Below are positions 46,759 through 58,187 of a stretch of 64,000 nucleotides of DNA, piece after piece (the stretch's first letter is position 1; the number at the start of each line of letters is the position of its first letter). The notes under the pieces were generated by a model, which was not told the DNA's origin, searched no databases, and saw nothing but the letters and a program-made list of their open reading frames with translations. The translations under genes and the position numbers were made by a program. The DNA comes from Oncomelania hupensis (lineage: Eukaryota; Mollusca; Gastropoda; Littorinimorpha; Pomatiopsidae), in contig CM072523.1 in assembly GCA_036898135.1 (NCBI GenBank), positions 39,423,376-39,487,375 on the forward strand. The letters run 5' to 3'.

Positions 46759-46959
46759 TTTGTGGGGCCGGGTAGCTCAGTTGGTAAGAGCGTCTTGCTA
46801 GTAACCGAAAGGTCGCTGGTACGAATCCCGGATTGGTCAACGTGTGATCATATTATTTTCCCCTTTACCAACAACTGGCCCGCTGGTGTCAGTATAAATC
46901 GGTCCAGTAGTCACCTATATGCGAAAGTGTCGTGTGACTATAATCTACAAACAACAACA
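46759..46959 (+). mobile_element. tRNA-Thr-like SINE, second copy, 12-bp target duplication
   Basis: Flanked by ACAAGTAATAAG at 46747-46758 and 46960-46971. Differs from the 3936 copy by only about two changes in the body (B box GGTACGAATCC instead of GGTTCGAATCC, and loss of a T near the tail). The B-box change should weaken transcription of this copy. Confidence 0.9.
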
Positions 46960-47106
46960 ACAAGTAATAAGCCTACGTGTGCTCTTGCATGCAAGTTTAC
47001 CTAAAGGGCAAAAGGGCTGACGGCCTACGATGCCATCACTACTAGACTATACTAGAAATAGAATGTACATGCTTGTTGTAATTTTTGCTTAGGTTCTTGC
47101 TAGTAT

Positions 47107-47488
47107 AGAGATGAGGTGCTACAGAAGACTTCTGGGCATTTCCTATACCCAGCACATCACCAACGACGAAATCCGACAGACCATCACACAAGCCATTGGA
47201 CAACACGATGACCTGTTCACAATAGTGAAGAAACGGAAATCCCGATGGTATGGCCACGTCACCTGATCATCAGGCCTTGCAAAGACCATCCTGCAAGGTA
47301 CAGTGCAAGGAGGTAGAAGAAGAGGGAGACCGAAAAAGAGGTGGGAGGATAACATTCGAGAATGGACTGGCTTGACACTGCGCGAAGCGATGAGTGTTGC
47401 TGAGGACAGAGAAAGATGGAGTACGCTGGTTAAACGATCATCTGTGGTGCCCCAACGACCACCGAGTTACGGGATAGGATAGGAAAGG
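47107..47488 (+). mobile_element. GGATA-tailed LINE, 380-bp 3' end
   Basis: Starts at EMRCYRRLLGISYT and ends GGGATAGGATAGG. One in-frame TGA replaces Arg in HVTRSSG. Flanks show only an approximate duplication (TTGCTAGTA / TTGCTAATA). Confidence 0.8.
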
Positions 47489-47499
47489 ATTGCTAATAG

Positions 47500-48530
47500 C
47501 TTATATATTAGCGTTTAGACTTTATTCCATGCTTATAACAAACACTTTATCTGCAGGATGGCATCACTGGCATTAAAACCAAACAAAACAAAACAAATAC
47601 ACAACAGCATAAATGAACAACTGTAAAATAATTATCTGGATGCAGCAACGTCCTATCCTATCCTATCCTGTCCCATAACCCGAAGGTCGTAGGGGCACCA
47701 CAGATGATCGCTTAACCAGCATACTCCATCTTTCTCTGTCCTCAGCAGCCCTCATGGCTTCGCTCAGTGTCAAACCAGTCCATTCTCGAATGTTGTCCTC
47801 CCACCTCTTTTTCGGTCTCCCCCTTCTTCTACCTCCTTGCACTGTGCCTTGCAGAATGGTCTTTGCAAGGCCTGATGATCTGGTGACGTGGCCATACCAT
47901 CGGAGTTTCCGTTTCTTCACCACTGTGAGCAGGTCATCGTGTTGTCCAATGGCTTGTGTGATGGTCTGTCGGACTTCAACGTTGGTGATGTGTTGGGTAT
48001 AGGAAATGCACAGAAGTCTTCTGTAGCACCTCATCTCCATGCTTTGTATTCTTCGTTGGAGATCTGCTGTGAGGGTCCATGCAGCAACGTAGGCTTACAA
48101 ATAATACAGACAAATACACAGACACAGAGGTACAGAATGTGCAAGAATATACTCTTCAAGCCTTGCAGTAGTTAATATTCCCAATGGTTGGAGAGGCTTT
48201 CCTTACGGTGACTTGTATTAATAGTAACACTGCAATTTCCTAAGTACCCTCATCGTCATACACGAAAATAAACAAAACAGCCTTGACACCATAGCCTTTA
48301 AAAGAAGATTTTTTTAAAATAATTATAATAGTCAACATTTTTCTGAATAAAGTCTTCTTTATAAGACGTAAGATTCCCACAGTGCCACACACTGTCTTCT
48401 TGGCTGTCTAATAAAACTTGGGTAATCTTCATTTCTATGTCACTATATGCTACCATTGTCCACTGACAGCGATCATCTCTCATCGAATTTAGTTTGATCG
48501 TAAAATGACAGCGAGAAAGATTGGAATAGT
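47500..48530 (-). pseudogene. Repeated coding-like 3' end with 3' UTR and AATAAA, copy 2
   Basis: The minus-strand frame ending at 48298 reads NDYSNLSRCHFTI, LNSMRDDRCQWTMVAYS, DIEMKITQVLLDSQEDSVWHC, TSYKEDFIQKNVDYYNYF. It is truncated at its 5' side by a tRNA-derived SINE. The 3' UTR part matches copy 1, includes AATAAA (47526-47521 on minus), and is split by a LINE insertion (47652-48078). Differences between copies mostly spare the reading frame. Confidence 0.55.
47652..48078 (-). mobile_element. GGATA-tailed LINE insertion with perfect 12-bp target duplication
   Basis: Flanked by ATGCAGCAACGT at 47640-47651 and 48079-48090. The tail (TCCTA)n touches the left duplication and the 5'-truncated end touches the right one, which defines the element boundary. 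The ORF from 48040 (125 codons, RRLLCISYTQHIT to SGYGTG) is open. It sits inside a repeat shared with 21246-21815. Confidence 0.88.
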
Positions 48531-48955
48531 CATTATTGAGGCACTGTGGTCTAATGGTGTGCTTCGGCTTGTGGATCTGAAGGTCCCGGGTTCGAGCCCT
48601 GGCCGGGCCATTTTGTTGTGTCCCTGGGAAAGACACTTTACTCCTGTTTTCCTACTCCTTCGGTATAAACCGAGGTCTAGTCTGTGTGTCGCATACATTC
48701 CATCATAACGGACTTTAAAGATCCTGACGCTCATGTCCTAGACGGGTGAGTGCCGGTAACAAGAACACACCCAGCATGCACTTGGTCCTTCTCCCACCAT
48801 CCCTGGCTGCCCAAGATTGTGCTCAGTTGTCCGGGCGTCAGATCATGCGCCCAAAGGCTGCGGGTGGGCGTCTCGGGCGGTTTGAGTTAGATCCTGTATC
48901 GGCCAGCGCCTTGATCCTTAGGCTAAGGCGCCTTACAAATGACGAACATTATAAT
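48525..48955 (+). mobile_element. 430-bp tRNA-derived SINE, best copy
   Basis: A clear tRNA-like head (A box TGGTCTAATGG, B box GGTTCGAGCCC, 48535-48610), then 'tccctgggaaagacactttac', 'taaaccgaggtctagtctgtg', 'gatcctgacgctcatgtcc', 'gggcgtcagatcatgcgccc', 'gagttagatcctgtatcgg' and the 3' end. It is inserted at the 5' edge of the repeat pair shared with 21246. This copy defines the family's length. Confidence 0.85.
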
Positions 48956-49094
48956 CTAAAAAGCGTTATTTTATTTATTTTTGTTTACGCTTGCTGTTTT
49001 GCACCAATTAACATTTGCTGCCATGATAGTTCTTTTGGGACGTACTTTTATGGCAAACCTGCAAGGCAAATATTTTTTAAAGCGATCGATGGAT

Positions 49095-49212
49095 TTACTC
49101 GAAAATTTGCGTATATACACTGCCCAGTCTCCAGTGTATTTAAGAATTTTATTTTGGGACGAACACAAGCGCAAGGCATTGAAATATCGTCACAACGCCT
49201 AAAACATTCCGT

Positions 49213-49254
<42 letters not shown>

Positions 49255-49445
49255 ATTACATGCGTTCAAGTAACATTCTTTGTACTGCCTTGTTACGAAA
49301 GGAGTATTCATTGCAACGTTCTTCATAAATAATGTATCCCAAATTTACATAATTATATGATTAAATTTATCAATGGATTTACTCTGAAATTTGCTTATTT
49401 AAACTGCGCAGTCTCCAGTGTATTTAACAATTTTGTTTTGGGCCA
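49095..49445 (+). repeat. Two copies of an 'acactgcccagtctccagtg' repeat
   Basis: 49100-49160 and 49384-49445 share 'ggatttactc', 'aaatttgc.tat' and 'gcagtctccagtgtattta'. A third copy is inside the MITE at 51300-51345. A (T)n run (49215-49251) and a 'gtacattctttgtactgcc'-like spacer lie between. Confidence 0.5.
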
Positions 49446-49531
49446 CAGGAAATTCAAGATTCAAGATTTAATCCCACTATTTGCCATTTTGGGTGTGTGG
49501 AGGATACAAAAACCTAAGCATATCGATCATA

Positions 49532-49705
49532 AATCAGTTTTTAAAAAAAATAACAGCCACATTACTAACATTTCCAACTTTAACATTGAAAAACAAATCT
49601 ACCAATAAATCATAACAATTATAAATCAGTTGTTTAACAAAAATAACAGCAACATTACTAACACTTCCAACTTTAACATTGAAAACAAAATCTACCAATA
49701 TTGTT
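49532..49705 (+). repeat. Two-unit tandem duplication, about 90 bp per unit
   Basis: The units begin 'atcagt(t)ttt...aaataacagc' and share 'acattactaaca' and 'ccaactttaacattgaaa', ending 'atctaccaata'. AT-rich, non-coding. Confidence 0.6.
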
Positions 49706-49729
49706 AATATTATTAGTGTACGCCCTTCC

Positions 49730-50990
49730 CTAATTGTATAAATTACTCAATTTAAGTAACACTTGTTTTCTTTCCCGAAACAAATTACATAAATTAAACA
49801 TTAAATTGTACGATAAATATTTTCTAGAAATAAACATTTCTACGAATACGCTTGTGCTTTGGACACTCACAAAAAAGTCAAATTCATCCCAAACAGAACC
49901 CATATTACAGTGACTATAAAATCTTTCTTTCATTATTTTATTTGTAACTTATGATCTGAACAACAACATTTTTATTAAAGTATGAACATAAATATCAGGT
50001 AACTGCGAGATATACTTTTCATAACTAAACTGAATGCTTTTGCTGCTTTCGTCAAGAGACTGTTTCCATGTCTGCATAAAATTATTCTTTAAAGAGATGG
50101 CTACATTTTTCATAACGAATTGGAACTATGAAAATGTTGCGTCTTCCATACACAGCCATAACCAATTTCACCCAGAATAGTCTTAATATAATTTAACCAT
50201 TGTGATAAAAAATTAGAATCTGAACACAAATGAATGTTTCTATACATTCGACATGAAAATTTGGCAGAAGTTGATTGAATAATTCCTGTCCAAAATCGAA
50301 TCATCCTACATTTTGCCTGAACAGATAGGGGAAATAAACCAGTTCTCCCAATATCATATTATTCACCGTAATAAGATTTCAATGAAACAACATGTTTAGA
50401 AACTTTATTTGTAACTTTTCTAATATAGCTATGTTTTCAAATATTTCAACACCATATCATAAAACTGGAAGAACCAATTTCTGATATAAGTCTAAAGTTA
50501 CACGGATAGATAATTGTTACCGCTTTACCTTCTGTATTAATGAATATATTTCTCAAAGTGCATGATCATAAAGATTTATTTCTTAGCCTTAAAAATATAT
50601 ACCTTTTCTAGTAAAAACAATCCATAGATCTTTTTAAAAAAATCAAAACTTCGATAGATTCAAACCAAAAGTAAAATTACGTTTTGTTTTTCTGTTCGAA
50701 TTAAAAATCACTATCTTTGTTTTTTGAAACATTAACTTTTTATTTCCATTTGAAACGATACTGAAATAAAATATCAAGTGCTTTTTGTAAACCGTTCTTT
50801 GATAGGATAGTCATTTCATCTACATAGAGTAAAACCAGTAGACTTAAGTATGTATCAATATTTTCAGCATTATTTCTATCGTTCTTTAAAAGGTTGACCG
50901 GTTCATGGCAATTGTTTTAAAATGGTGTCACATTTTCAGGAAATCCTAAAATTCTGGCCATTACATATAATTTCTTGATGGGTTAGGAAG
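49730..50990 (-). mobile_element. Fourth LINE lineage, heavily decayed
   Basis: On the minus strand, broken frames read LYVDEMTILSKNGLQKALD (a YADD-type region reduced to YVDE), VNVSKTKIVIFNSN, FTFGLNL, LDLYQKLVLPVL and ENIAILEKLQIKFL, then MIRFWTGIIQS and, near 49850, WDEFDFF and CPKHKRIRR (C-terminal Cys/His region). The order of motifs is right for a non-LTR element, but stops are frequent. Confidence 0.6.
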
Positions 50991-50995
50991 GGAAG

Positions 50996-51253
50996 AAATT
51001 GAAACTCCGAGGGCATGGCCACGTCACCAGAGCATCAGACCTTGCAAAAATCATCTTGCAAGGCACAGTGTAATGAGGCAGAAGAAGAGGAAGACAGAAA
51101 AAGAGGTGGGGAGGACAACATTCGAGAATGGGCTGGCTTGACACTGAGCGAAGTCACGAGGGTTGCTGAGGACAGAAAAAGATGGAATACGCTGGTTAAA
51201 CGATCATCAGTGGTGCCCCAATGACCTACGAGTTAGGGAATAGGATAGGATAG
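50996..51253 (+). mobile_element. GGATA-tailed LINE, 260-bp 3' fragment
   Basis: Starts near KLRGHGHVTRASDLAK and ends GGGAATAGGATAGGATAG, immediately before the MITE at 51255. Frameshifted. Confidence 0.77.
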
Positions 51254-51254
51254 A

Positions 51255-51584
51255 TAAAAAGGGAAGTAATTTCACGCTATGTTAATTACTTCCCTTCCGA
51301 TATTTGCTTATTTACACTGCTCAGTCTCCAGTGTATTTAACAATTTGCAGGTATTTTTAAAGTTTTCAATTTTATTTCAGGTGACAAGAAATTAAAATAG
51401 CCTCACAACACCTGGCCATTGCAAATCATTGTTTGATGGGTTCAAATGTCAGTAGAAGTTGAAGTAATTTCGCGTTATTTTCGCATTATTTAAATTATGC
51501 GAAAAATAACGCGAAATTACTTCAACTTCTACTGACATTTGAACCCATCAAACAATGATTTGTGTTAATTGCTTCCCTTTTATA
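51255..51584. mobile_element. MITE with AAAAGGGAAGTAATT ends and a 141-bp internal palindrome
   Basis: The left end TAAAAAGGGAAGTAATT and the reverse of the right end TAAAAGGGAAGCAATTA form TIRs with TA flanks. 51258-51297 is a hairpin with 13-bp arms. 51422-51562 is a near-perfect palindrome with 70-bp arms. The segment 51300-51345 recurs at 49095 and 49384. Confidence 0.7.
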
Positions 51585-51589
51585 GTGCG

Positions 51590-51719
<130 letters not shown>

Positions 51720-52109
51720 CGGATGTTCTATTGAACAAAGGTCATTGGTCCACTTCAACATATGAAGTAACAGTGGAAGGTCGTTTGAAATTCTCAACAC
51801 GTGACAACATAATCGTACAAATTAAACGATTCACGCGAACATAACTAAAAAACATAATAAGCTTCACGAGACTGTCTAAAGGGCAGATTGTGTCTAGGTG
51901 TTCAGGAGAAGACTGAAGACTCATTTGTTTACATTGTAGAAACTTAGTGAACCAAGCATCTCTATCTCTCGCTTCTGCTGTCCACCTCCATCCCCCCACT
52001 CCCACACTGGACTTTACCTTGTCCTGTCGTTTTTTGTTATTCTTTATTTCTCCTTATCGCGCACTGAGCACTCGACAATGGATGGGGACACGCGCGTTAT
52101 AAATGGACA

Positions 52110-52125
52110 TCATCATAATCATCAC

Positions 52126-52169
<44 letters not shown>

Positions 52170-52240
52170 CCATCATCATCATCCATTTTATTATCATCAT
52201 CATCATCCATCACCCATTTTATCATCATCCATCACCCATT
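52110..52240 (+). repeat. (ATC)n array abutting the MITE copy
   Basis: Preceded by 'cacgcgcgttataaatggac', a SINE-like end. Confidence 0.9.
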
Positions 52241-52241
52241 G

Positions 52242-52806
52242 CACATAGCTACGATCAAAAGAAAGTATACTCCAGGCACACGCTGCGCAGCAAGCCAAAG
52301 TATGTCCCTTGTCCCTTGAAGGGATAGTTTGGCGAGGTTAGCAGCCTGCTCAGTTACAGTGTCGGTGAAAGACTAGAAACGGAAAAGTAAGTTTCGTCTC
52401 CTCTAGGCGACGAATTAGGTCACGCTGTATTTGTTTCTAGGTCAACTGTCTTTTACGAACCGTTTGAGAATCTTTTCGAACCGTTTATTAACGCCGGATA
52501 GTGTCCTCACTTGGTTTCATACAATTTAAGAAACCAAGAAGGCAACTGGGTTTTTGGGACGGAAAAAGAGCATTTATGTAGACAACAGGGTTAGGGCAAG
52601 GGCTAGGGGTAGATCTACAACTCACCCTTATCCGAACCCTTGAAGCAATATTCCGCTCTTTCTGTCACTTTTAAACAGTACTGCGGTTCGCATCCGCGGC
52701 TAGCAGCGAGCCGAGCCCAAAGTATACTTTCAAGGGATGGAGGGAATACTTTCACCTGCTGCTAGCGGGAGTTTGGGCGAAACTTTCTACCGATCGCAGC
52801 AATGTG
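52242..52806 (-). mobile_element. Same MITE, inverted copy 2
   Basis: The reverse complement of 11261-11776 with high identity and an extra roughly 40-bp block near 52370-52410 ('ctagaaacggaaaagtaag...'). Again flanked by (ATC)n on both sides, 41 kb from copy 1. Confidence 0.72.
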
Positions 52807-53125
52807 TATTACCTCGATGATCATCATCATCATTATCATATCATCATCATCATCACCGTTATCATCAACATTTACATTACTGCATACAATGATAGTCTAC
52901 GAAATAGCAATGCTATTACTACAGAACACAGAACGTACCTATACCCCCAACTCCCACAAACAATGCACAGATTTGTTGTCTCTTCCGCGCCACATGTGAA
53001 GGCAATATTTCAAACGCTTAATAATTGAAAGAAGCCAATAACAACAAAAACAACCCCATTTCATACGCACACTCGCACATGGTGCGCTCATAAGCGCACA
53101 ATCACGCACGCGCGCGCCCTCACAC

Positions 53126-53705
53126 TTTACATTACATTACATTATTATTGCTTTAGGTCCAGCGGACTCTTCCGAGCCAAATCAGGACCGGACAACCCCC
53201 GATCCGCATAAAAGATCTGCTGAAACAACCCTAGTGGTAAAACCGAAAGCTCTCCACCAGCCAGTCACTTTACAATAAAGACATCCCACTCAGGGGACGG
53301 CTGAGGCTTCACCCCAACTTATCGAACCCCCGTTTACAAAAACAAAATAGAATACAAACATCATTATAAATTATCAACAAAACACATACATATAAAATGC
53401 CTACATTGCTAAATAATAACATCATAGGAAGCCCTAGTGACCACCTGGCAGAAAGCGTCCAATATTCCCAAGCTGATCGAACAGACCTCATACACAAACA
53501 AGGAGTCTTGTCCAGGAAGAGTTTTCAAGAAAAAAGGTAGGAGACTGGTCTAGCGAAGAAGACGATAGTATAGCAGATTGATAGAACAGAGCAAGAATAA
53601 GAAAGAGCAAATGAGGAAGACAGCGACAGTGGGAATTTAAAGCACTAAATTTCCAGAAAGTGGGGATACTATTTATACTGAAACCCCCGGCACCCCAACG
53701 GGGGT
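53126..53705 (-). mobile_element. TGTAA-tailed retroposon, full length (580 bp)
   Basis: Flanked by a perfect 12-bp duplication, GCGCCCTCACAC (53114-53125, 53706-53717). The 5' end on the minus strand is a GC hairpin (CCCCCGTTGGGG then TGCCGGGGG), followed by TTTCAGTATAAATAG. The 3' end is (TGTAA)n. No tRNA-type A or B box is evident. The same short frames recur among copies (LPMMLLFSNVGILYVC and similar), but that reflects DNA identity; I infer no protein. Confidence 0.82.
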
Positions 53706-54011
53706 GCGCCCTCACACACACACGCCCAGACAAACTGATTCATATGTAAGCTTATACTATTTACGCACAGAGCCGAGAGTAGCCTACATAACATATAACA
53801 ACACCAAAAAATAAAACAACATGTGCATAATTTTTAAAAAAAAATTGTAGGGAACATTTCATGCAATAAAACACAAGGCATACGTTTTATTCATAGCAAA
53901 CACACACACACTCACACAAATGCATGCACGCAGTCTGCTTCAAAGTTGGAATTAAACATTGTCCTTGGGCGTCATCATCATCATCATCATAAACTTATAA
54001 TTGTCATATAA

Positions 54012-54060
54012 AATCTCTCTCTCTCTCTCTCCCTCCCTCTCTCTCTCTCTCTCTCTCTCT
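54012..54060 (+). repeat. (CT)n microsatellite
   Basis: CT units with CCCTCC interruptions; further CT-rich pieces to 54225. 53720-54010 is unassigned. Confidence 0.9.
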
Positions 54061-54550
54061 TGTTTTTTTTTTCGCTCTCTGTGAATGTATGAGGTTATTC
54101 GGTCCTTGAAAATGGTTGCATTGCCCTACCTGTACCGTCATCATAAAGGTTTGCCTTTCAGCGTCAGCCACTGCTGATCTAAATCAAGAAAGTGCGCCTC
54201 TCTCTCTTACTCTCTCTCTCTCAGTGTATCTAACAATTTTTATTTATTTTTAACAGTTGTGTGTGTTTGCGTTTGTGTGTGTGAGTCATTTGATTTCCAA
54301 TTGAATGTTAAAGGTTCTTTATTATGTGAATTTGTTAAGGGACAGATTGGAAGATTAGACTTGTAAATGAGTCTAAAATCGTTATTCCCAATTACCAAAA
54401 AAAAAGTTTTAAATGTCAAGTTTCTCTCTCTTTCTTTTTTACACACACACTCACACACACACACGCTCGCGCGCACATACACACACACACAGATGACACA
54501 GAGAGAGAGACTGCTGCACAGTTTTTGGACTCCTCCTTTATGTTTTCACT

Positions 54551-54690
54551 AGGGGTAGTTTTCTTCACACGATGTAGTGATGTCAATTATCCTTTTCTTT
54601 GTGCAATATGGGTAGTTTTCTTCAAACGATGTACTGATGGAAATATTCCTTTCATTGTGTAATCTGGGTAGTTTTCTTCACACGACGGAT
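54551..54690 (+). repeat. Minisatellite, about 58-bp unit, 2.5 copies
   Basis: Units begin 'gggtagttttcttcacacga'. 54700-55200 has nothing assigned. Confidence 0.75.
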
Positions 54691-55213
54691 AAATAAGATG
54701 CAAACGTGCAGCGAAGGTTAAATCCAGAAAACTTCAAACTTTTCTCGATTTGTAGACTGTCTTTGATGCGATCGATCACTTCATCGTCAGCAGTTTGTGT
54801 TATTTATATTTGCAATTTTTCATATATCAAGGTCGTTGAGGTTCCTAATTTTATAAACACGTTTTGCTGCGTATACATTTTCAATTTTTATTCATTATTG
54901 TTATTACTGTCATGTTTCCTGATTCTTCAATAATACATTTTAAAAGTAATCGTAATCGTAATTGCGATGGGATATTGAGGAATAAATCGTTCCAAAGTTA
55001 TGCTAAAAAGAATGGCACTAGATGTCCACTAAATGTGGGACCGACAATCTATCAAATTACCACTAATTGGAAAGCAATATATTCTGTAGAGTTGCAGCTA
55101 GACTACTCCAAGCAGTGTTCCTTGTGCATGTAAGTGTAACATGTGAGCGTGTCTGTTGTTAACAGATCGCCGCTCTTTGAGTCTGATTTAGGAATAAGGC
55201 GCGTAATAACATC

Positions 55214-55215
<2 letters not shown>

Positions 55216-55271
<56 letters not shown>

Positions 55272-55331
55272 TACTTTGATTTTAGAAAAGAAGCAGAAGA
55301 AGAAAAAGAAGAAGAAGAAGAAGAAGAAGAA
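55216..55331 (+). repeat. (ATT)n then (GAA)n arrays
   Basis: Preceded by 'aaggcgcgtaataacatcc', again a SINE-like end. 55340-56110 is AT-rich spacer without a recognised gene. Confidence 0.9.
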
Positions 55332-56112
55332 GCTGTTGATGATGGTAAATTCTGCACAGTCTAGGTACAAAATCAACTTGTTTTAATTTCCCAAAAATCA
55401 TACAATAACCGTCTTGAAATTAGCAGTGGAGAAGACCTCCGATGCCTAAAACTCAGCATAACAACAAACCAACCAAAAATAAAATACTAATGCTAATTAA
55501 TGTAACAAAACAAACAAAAAACACCAATGTTAATATACTAATACTCATAGTACAAACAAATCAATTTTTTTTTAAATGCCCAGCTTGAATATTGCAACAC
55601 AATGCTTTACAGCTTCCACACACAAAATTAAATAATTCTGCCGTATCTCGTTGTGAGGTAATAGTGAAATACGGCATGACCTCACTGAAGTTTTCATAAC
55701 CAAAGTACTCAGTATTACACTGCCTTCATGTTTCAAAGGTACAGGTGATTGTACCCAGTATATTAGCTACAATACAATACAATTGTATAGTCAGACAAAG
55801 CTCAGGCATTTGCCTTTGGCTCGCCGTCCATGTACTGTATAGGCAAGATCTTTCGTGTCAGTACATAATTATACTGCATCAGTGTCAGCAGACGATCCGA
55901 TGCCTTTTACAGTCTCTATATCTTTAGGAGGAGAGGGAGAGGATGAAGGGGAGGGGGAGAACGACCACCAGTGTTGATACTAATAACCTGTGTGACAGTG
56001 GCCTTAGACACGTCACATCCCTCTGGGTTAGTCTGCTGCCACAGTGACTCGAGATCGTCATGACTGATTCATTGAACATAGATGAAGATAAAGCGAGTTT
56101 AAGCACTGTACA

Positions 56113-56262
56113 TTTACTTATTTATTTATTTGGTTTTATATTGCGCTTTTTCAGCTCAAGAACAGCTCAAGATGCTGGCCGATACAGGATCTAATTCAAG
56201 CCACCTAAGCCGCCTTTGAGCACATCGTCTGACGCCCAGACAACTGCAGAGCCTAATCCTAG
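56113..56262 (-). mobile_element. 430-bp SINE family, reverse 3' fragment past the methyltransferase stop
   Basis: (TTTA)n tail, 'ttgcgctttttcagctc', 'gatgctggccgatacagg', 'tctgacgcccagacaactg'. It may contribute 3' UTR or polyadenylation sequence to the methyltransferase gene (TTTATT on plus is AATAAA on minus). Confidence 0.7.
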
Positions 56263-56462
56263 GTGACCTAGCATTGGTAGGCTACGTAGTCTGCCTAATT
56301 GTAGATATTCATATACTGCACGGGCTTCAACTTTCCGAGGACACGCTTAACCAAGGACATCCCATCCATAGTGACCTAAGATATTGGGGGAAAAAATATT
56401 GTTACGACACTGGATAAGCATATTACAATAGGAACTCCTTGCCCAATTAAGTTCAAATCAGT

Positions 56463-56640
56463 TCATCTCATTTTATCTAGTTTCAGTCCCGGAAGTTCAA
56501 GGTCAGACTGCTGCTCCAAGAAGCGACGTAAGTTGGCGATGTCGCTTGGGGTGAAGGAACAGCATCCGCCCAGCCAGGAGGCCCCATGTTGGATCCACTC
56601 TCTGGCATGATCGGTCAGGTGTACCCCGGCGAGCGGCCAG
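56463..56640 (-). CDS. Homocysteine S-methyltransferase, last exon
   Basis: A pyrimidine-rich acceptor (TTTGCCCAG) ends at 56641. The exon encodes about 59 residues to a TGA stop. It contains HAREWIQHGASWLGGCCSF; the tandem cysteines of GGCC are the second and third zinc ligands of this family, followed by the usual TPSDIANLRRFL helix. The acceptor takes one base to complete a codon, matching the upstream exon's two-base overhang, so direct splicing restores Gly then WPLAGV. The segment between PNGGG and GGCC is shorter than in bacterial MmuM, so a small unseen exon in the 7.2-kb intron is possible. A 430-bp-family SINE fragment begins about 200 bp past the stop. Confidence 0.8.
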
Positions 56641-56885
56641 CTGGGCAAAGATAAGGCACAAAGAAGGGTGACAATTATTTTGCAACGCACTATTGTAGAG
56701 TACAATATTACCGTACTAGACATCGTTCGTTCAAACAGCTCATATTCATATTTTTAATTTTAACAAAAAAATTATTATTACTTTTTTTTTTAAGGCAGCA
56801 GCGATTTGTGGGAGTGGTTCATCATTAGGATGCCCTGGAGTTTAGGACAACTAGCGCCTTCTGCAGCTACATACCCAGCGGTTGC

Positions 56886-57665
56886 CTATTTCATTTCAGT
56901 TAAGTGCTATATTTCATTTCAGTTAGGTGCTATATTTTATTTCAGTTAGATGCTATATGTCATTTCAGTTAGGTGCTATATTTTATTTTGGTAAAGTGAT
57001 ATATTTCATTTCATTTCCGTTAGGTGTTATATTTCATTTTAGTTCGGTGGTATATTTTATTTTGGTCAAGTGCTATATTTTATTTCAGTCAGGTACCATA
57101 TTTAATTTTAGTTAGGTGCTATATTCCATTTTAGTTATGTGCTATATTTTCAGCCAAGTGTTATATTTTATTTCGGTTAGGTGCTACATTTCATTTCAGT
57201 TAAGTGCTATATTTTATTTCAGTTAGATGCTATATGTCATTTCAGTTAGGTGCTATATTTTATTTTGGTAAAGTGCTATATTTCATTTCATTTCCGTTAG
57301 GTGTTATATTTCATTTTAGTTAGGTGGTATATTTTATTTTGGTCAAGTGCTATATTTCATTTCAGTCAGGTACCATATTTAATTTTAGTTAGGTGCTATA
57401 TTCCATTTCAGTTATGTGCTATATTTTCAGCCAAGTGTTATATTTTATTTCAGTTAGGTGCTACATTTCATTTCAGTTAGGTGCTATATTTTATTTCAGT
57501 TAGATGCTATATTTTATTTCAGTTAGATGCTATATTTTATTTCAGTTAGGTGTTATATTTTATTTCAGTTAGATGCTATATTTTATTTCAGTTAGGTGCT
57601 ATATTTCATTCCTGTTAGGTGCTATATTTCATTTCAGTTAGGTGCTCTATTTTATTTCAGTTAGG
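56886..57665 (+). repeat. Minisatellite, 23-bp unit, about 34 copies with 277-bp higher-order repeat
   Basis: Unit 'ttaggtgctatatttcatttcag'. A block of 12 units (about 56920-57196) is repeated at 57197-57473 with the same unit-specific variants, giving a 277-bp period. It lies in the methyltransferase intron, about 250 bp upstream of the last exon. Confidence 0.9.
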
Positions 57666-58187
57666 TTCTCTCACTACTTGTTTTGTTTTTGTTTTTTCCT
57701 TTTGCCTCCAGTAAAGAACCCACAGCGCAGTCTTACAAAATACCCCTTAATAGGTCAGTAATTGTCGAGTGTGACAGACGGACATTAAATGAAGAAGAAG
57801 AAGAACACCGTGAATGTGTCACAGGGCAGTGGAAATCTGATTTTAAAAATGTAGCATAAGAAAAAGAAAAAAAAATTTACGTGCTTATAGATTATTACAA
57901 ATGTGTTCACAGATTCTGCTTTTTTTTATATTACAATAATGTCTTCTGGGAGAGCATTCCACGAGACCGGTGCAGAGTGTCGGAAAGACCTCTGACCATA
58001 ATAGACTACTTAGTAGTCCACTGCCTGAGTCCAGGGACAACAAGAAGAGGCTCACACTGCTTTGCAGAGACGGCGATGTAAGTCTCGGCCGTCTCTGCTG
58101 CACAGTGTGGTAGAGGCCGGGGAAACTGAGTGAAGACCACGGGATGGTTCATACACATTGAATGAACTTTGAAATTTTTTACGTCTA

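Noticed and set aside
56886..57665. CRISPR-like array of short repeats
   Set aside because: Units are contiguous tandem copies with no unique spacers, in eukaryotic DNA.
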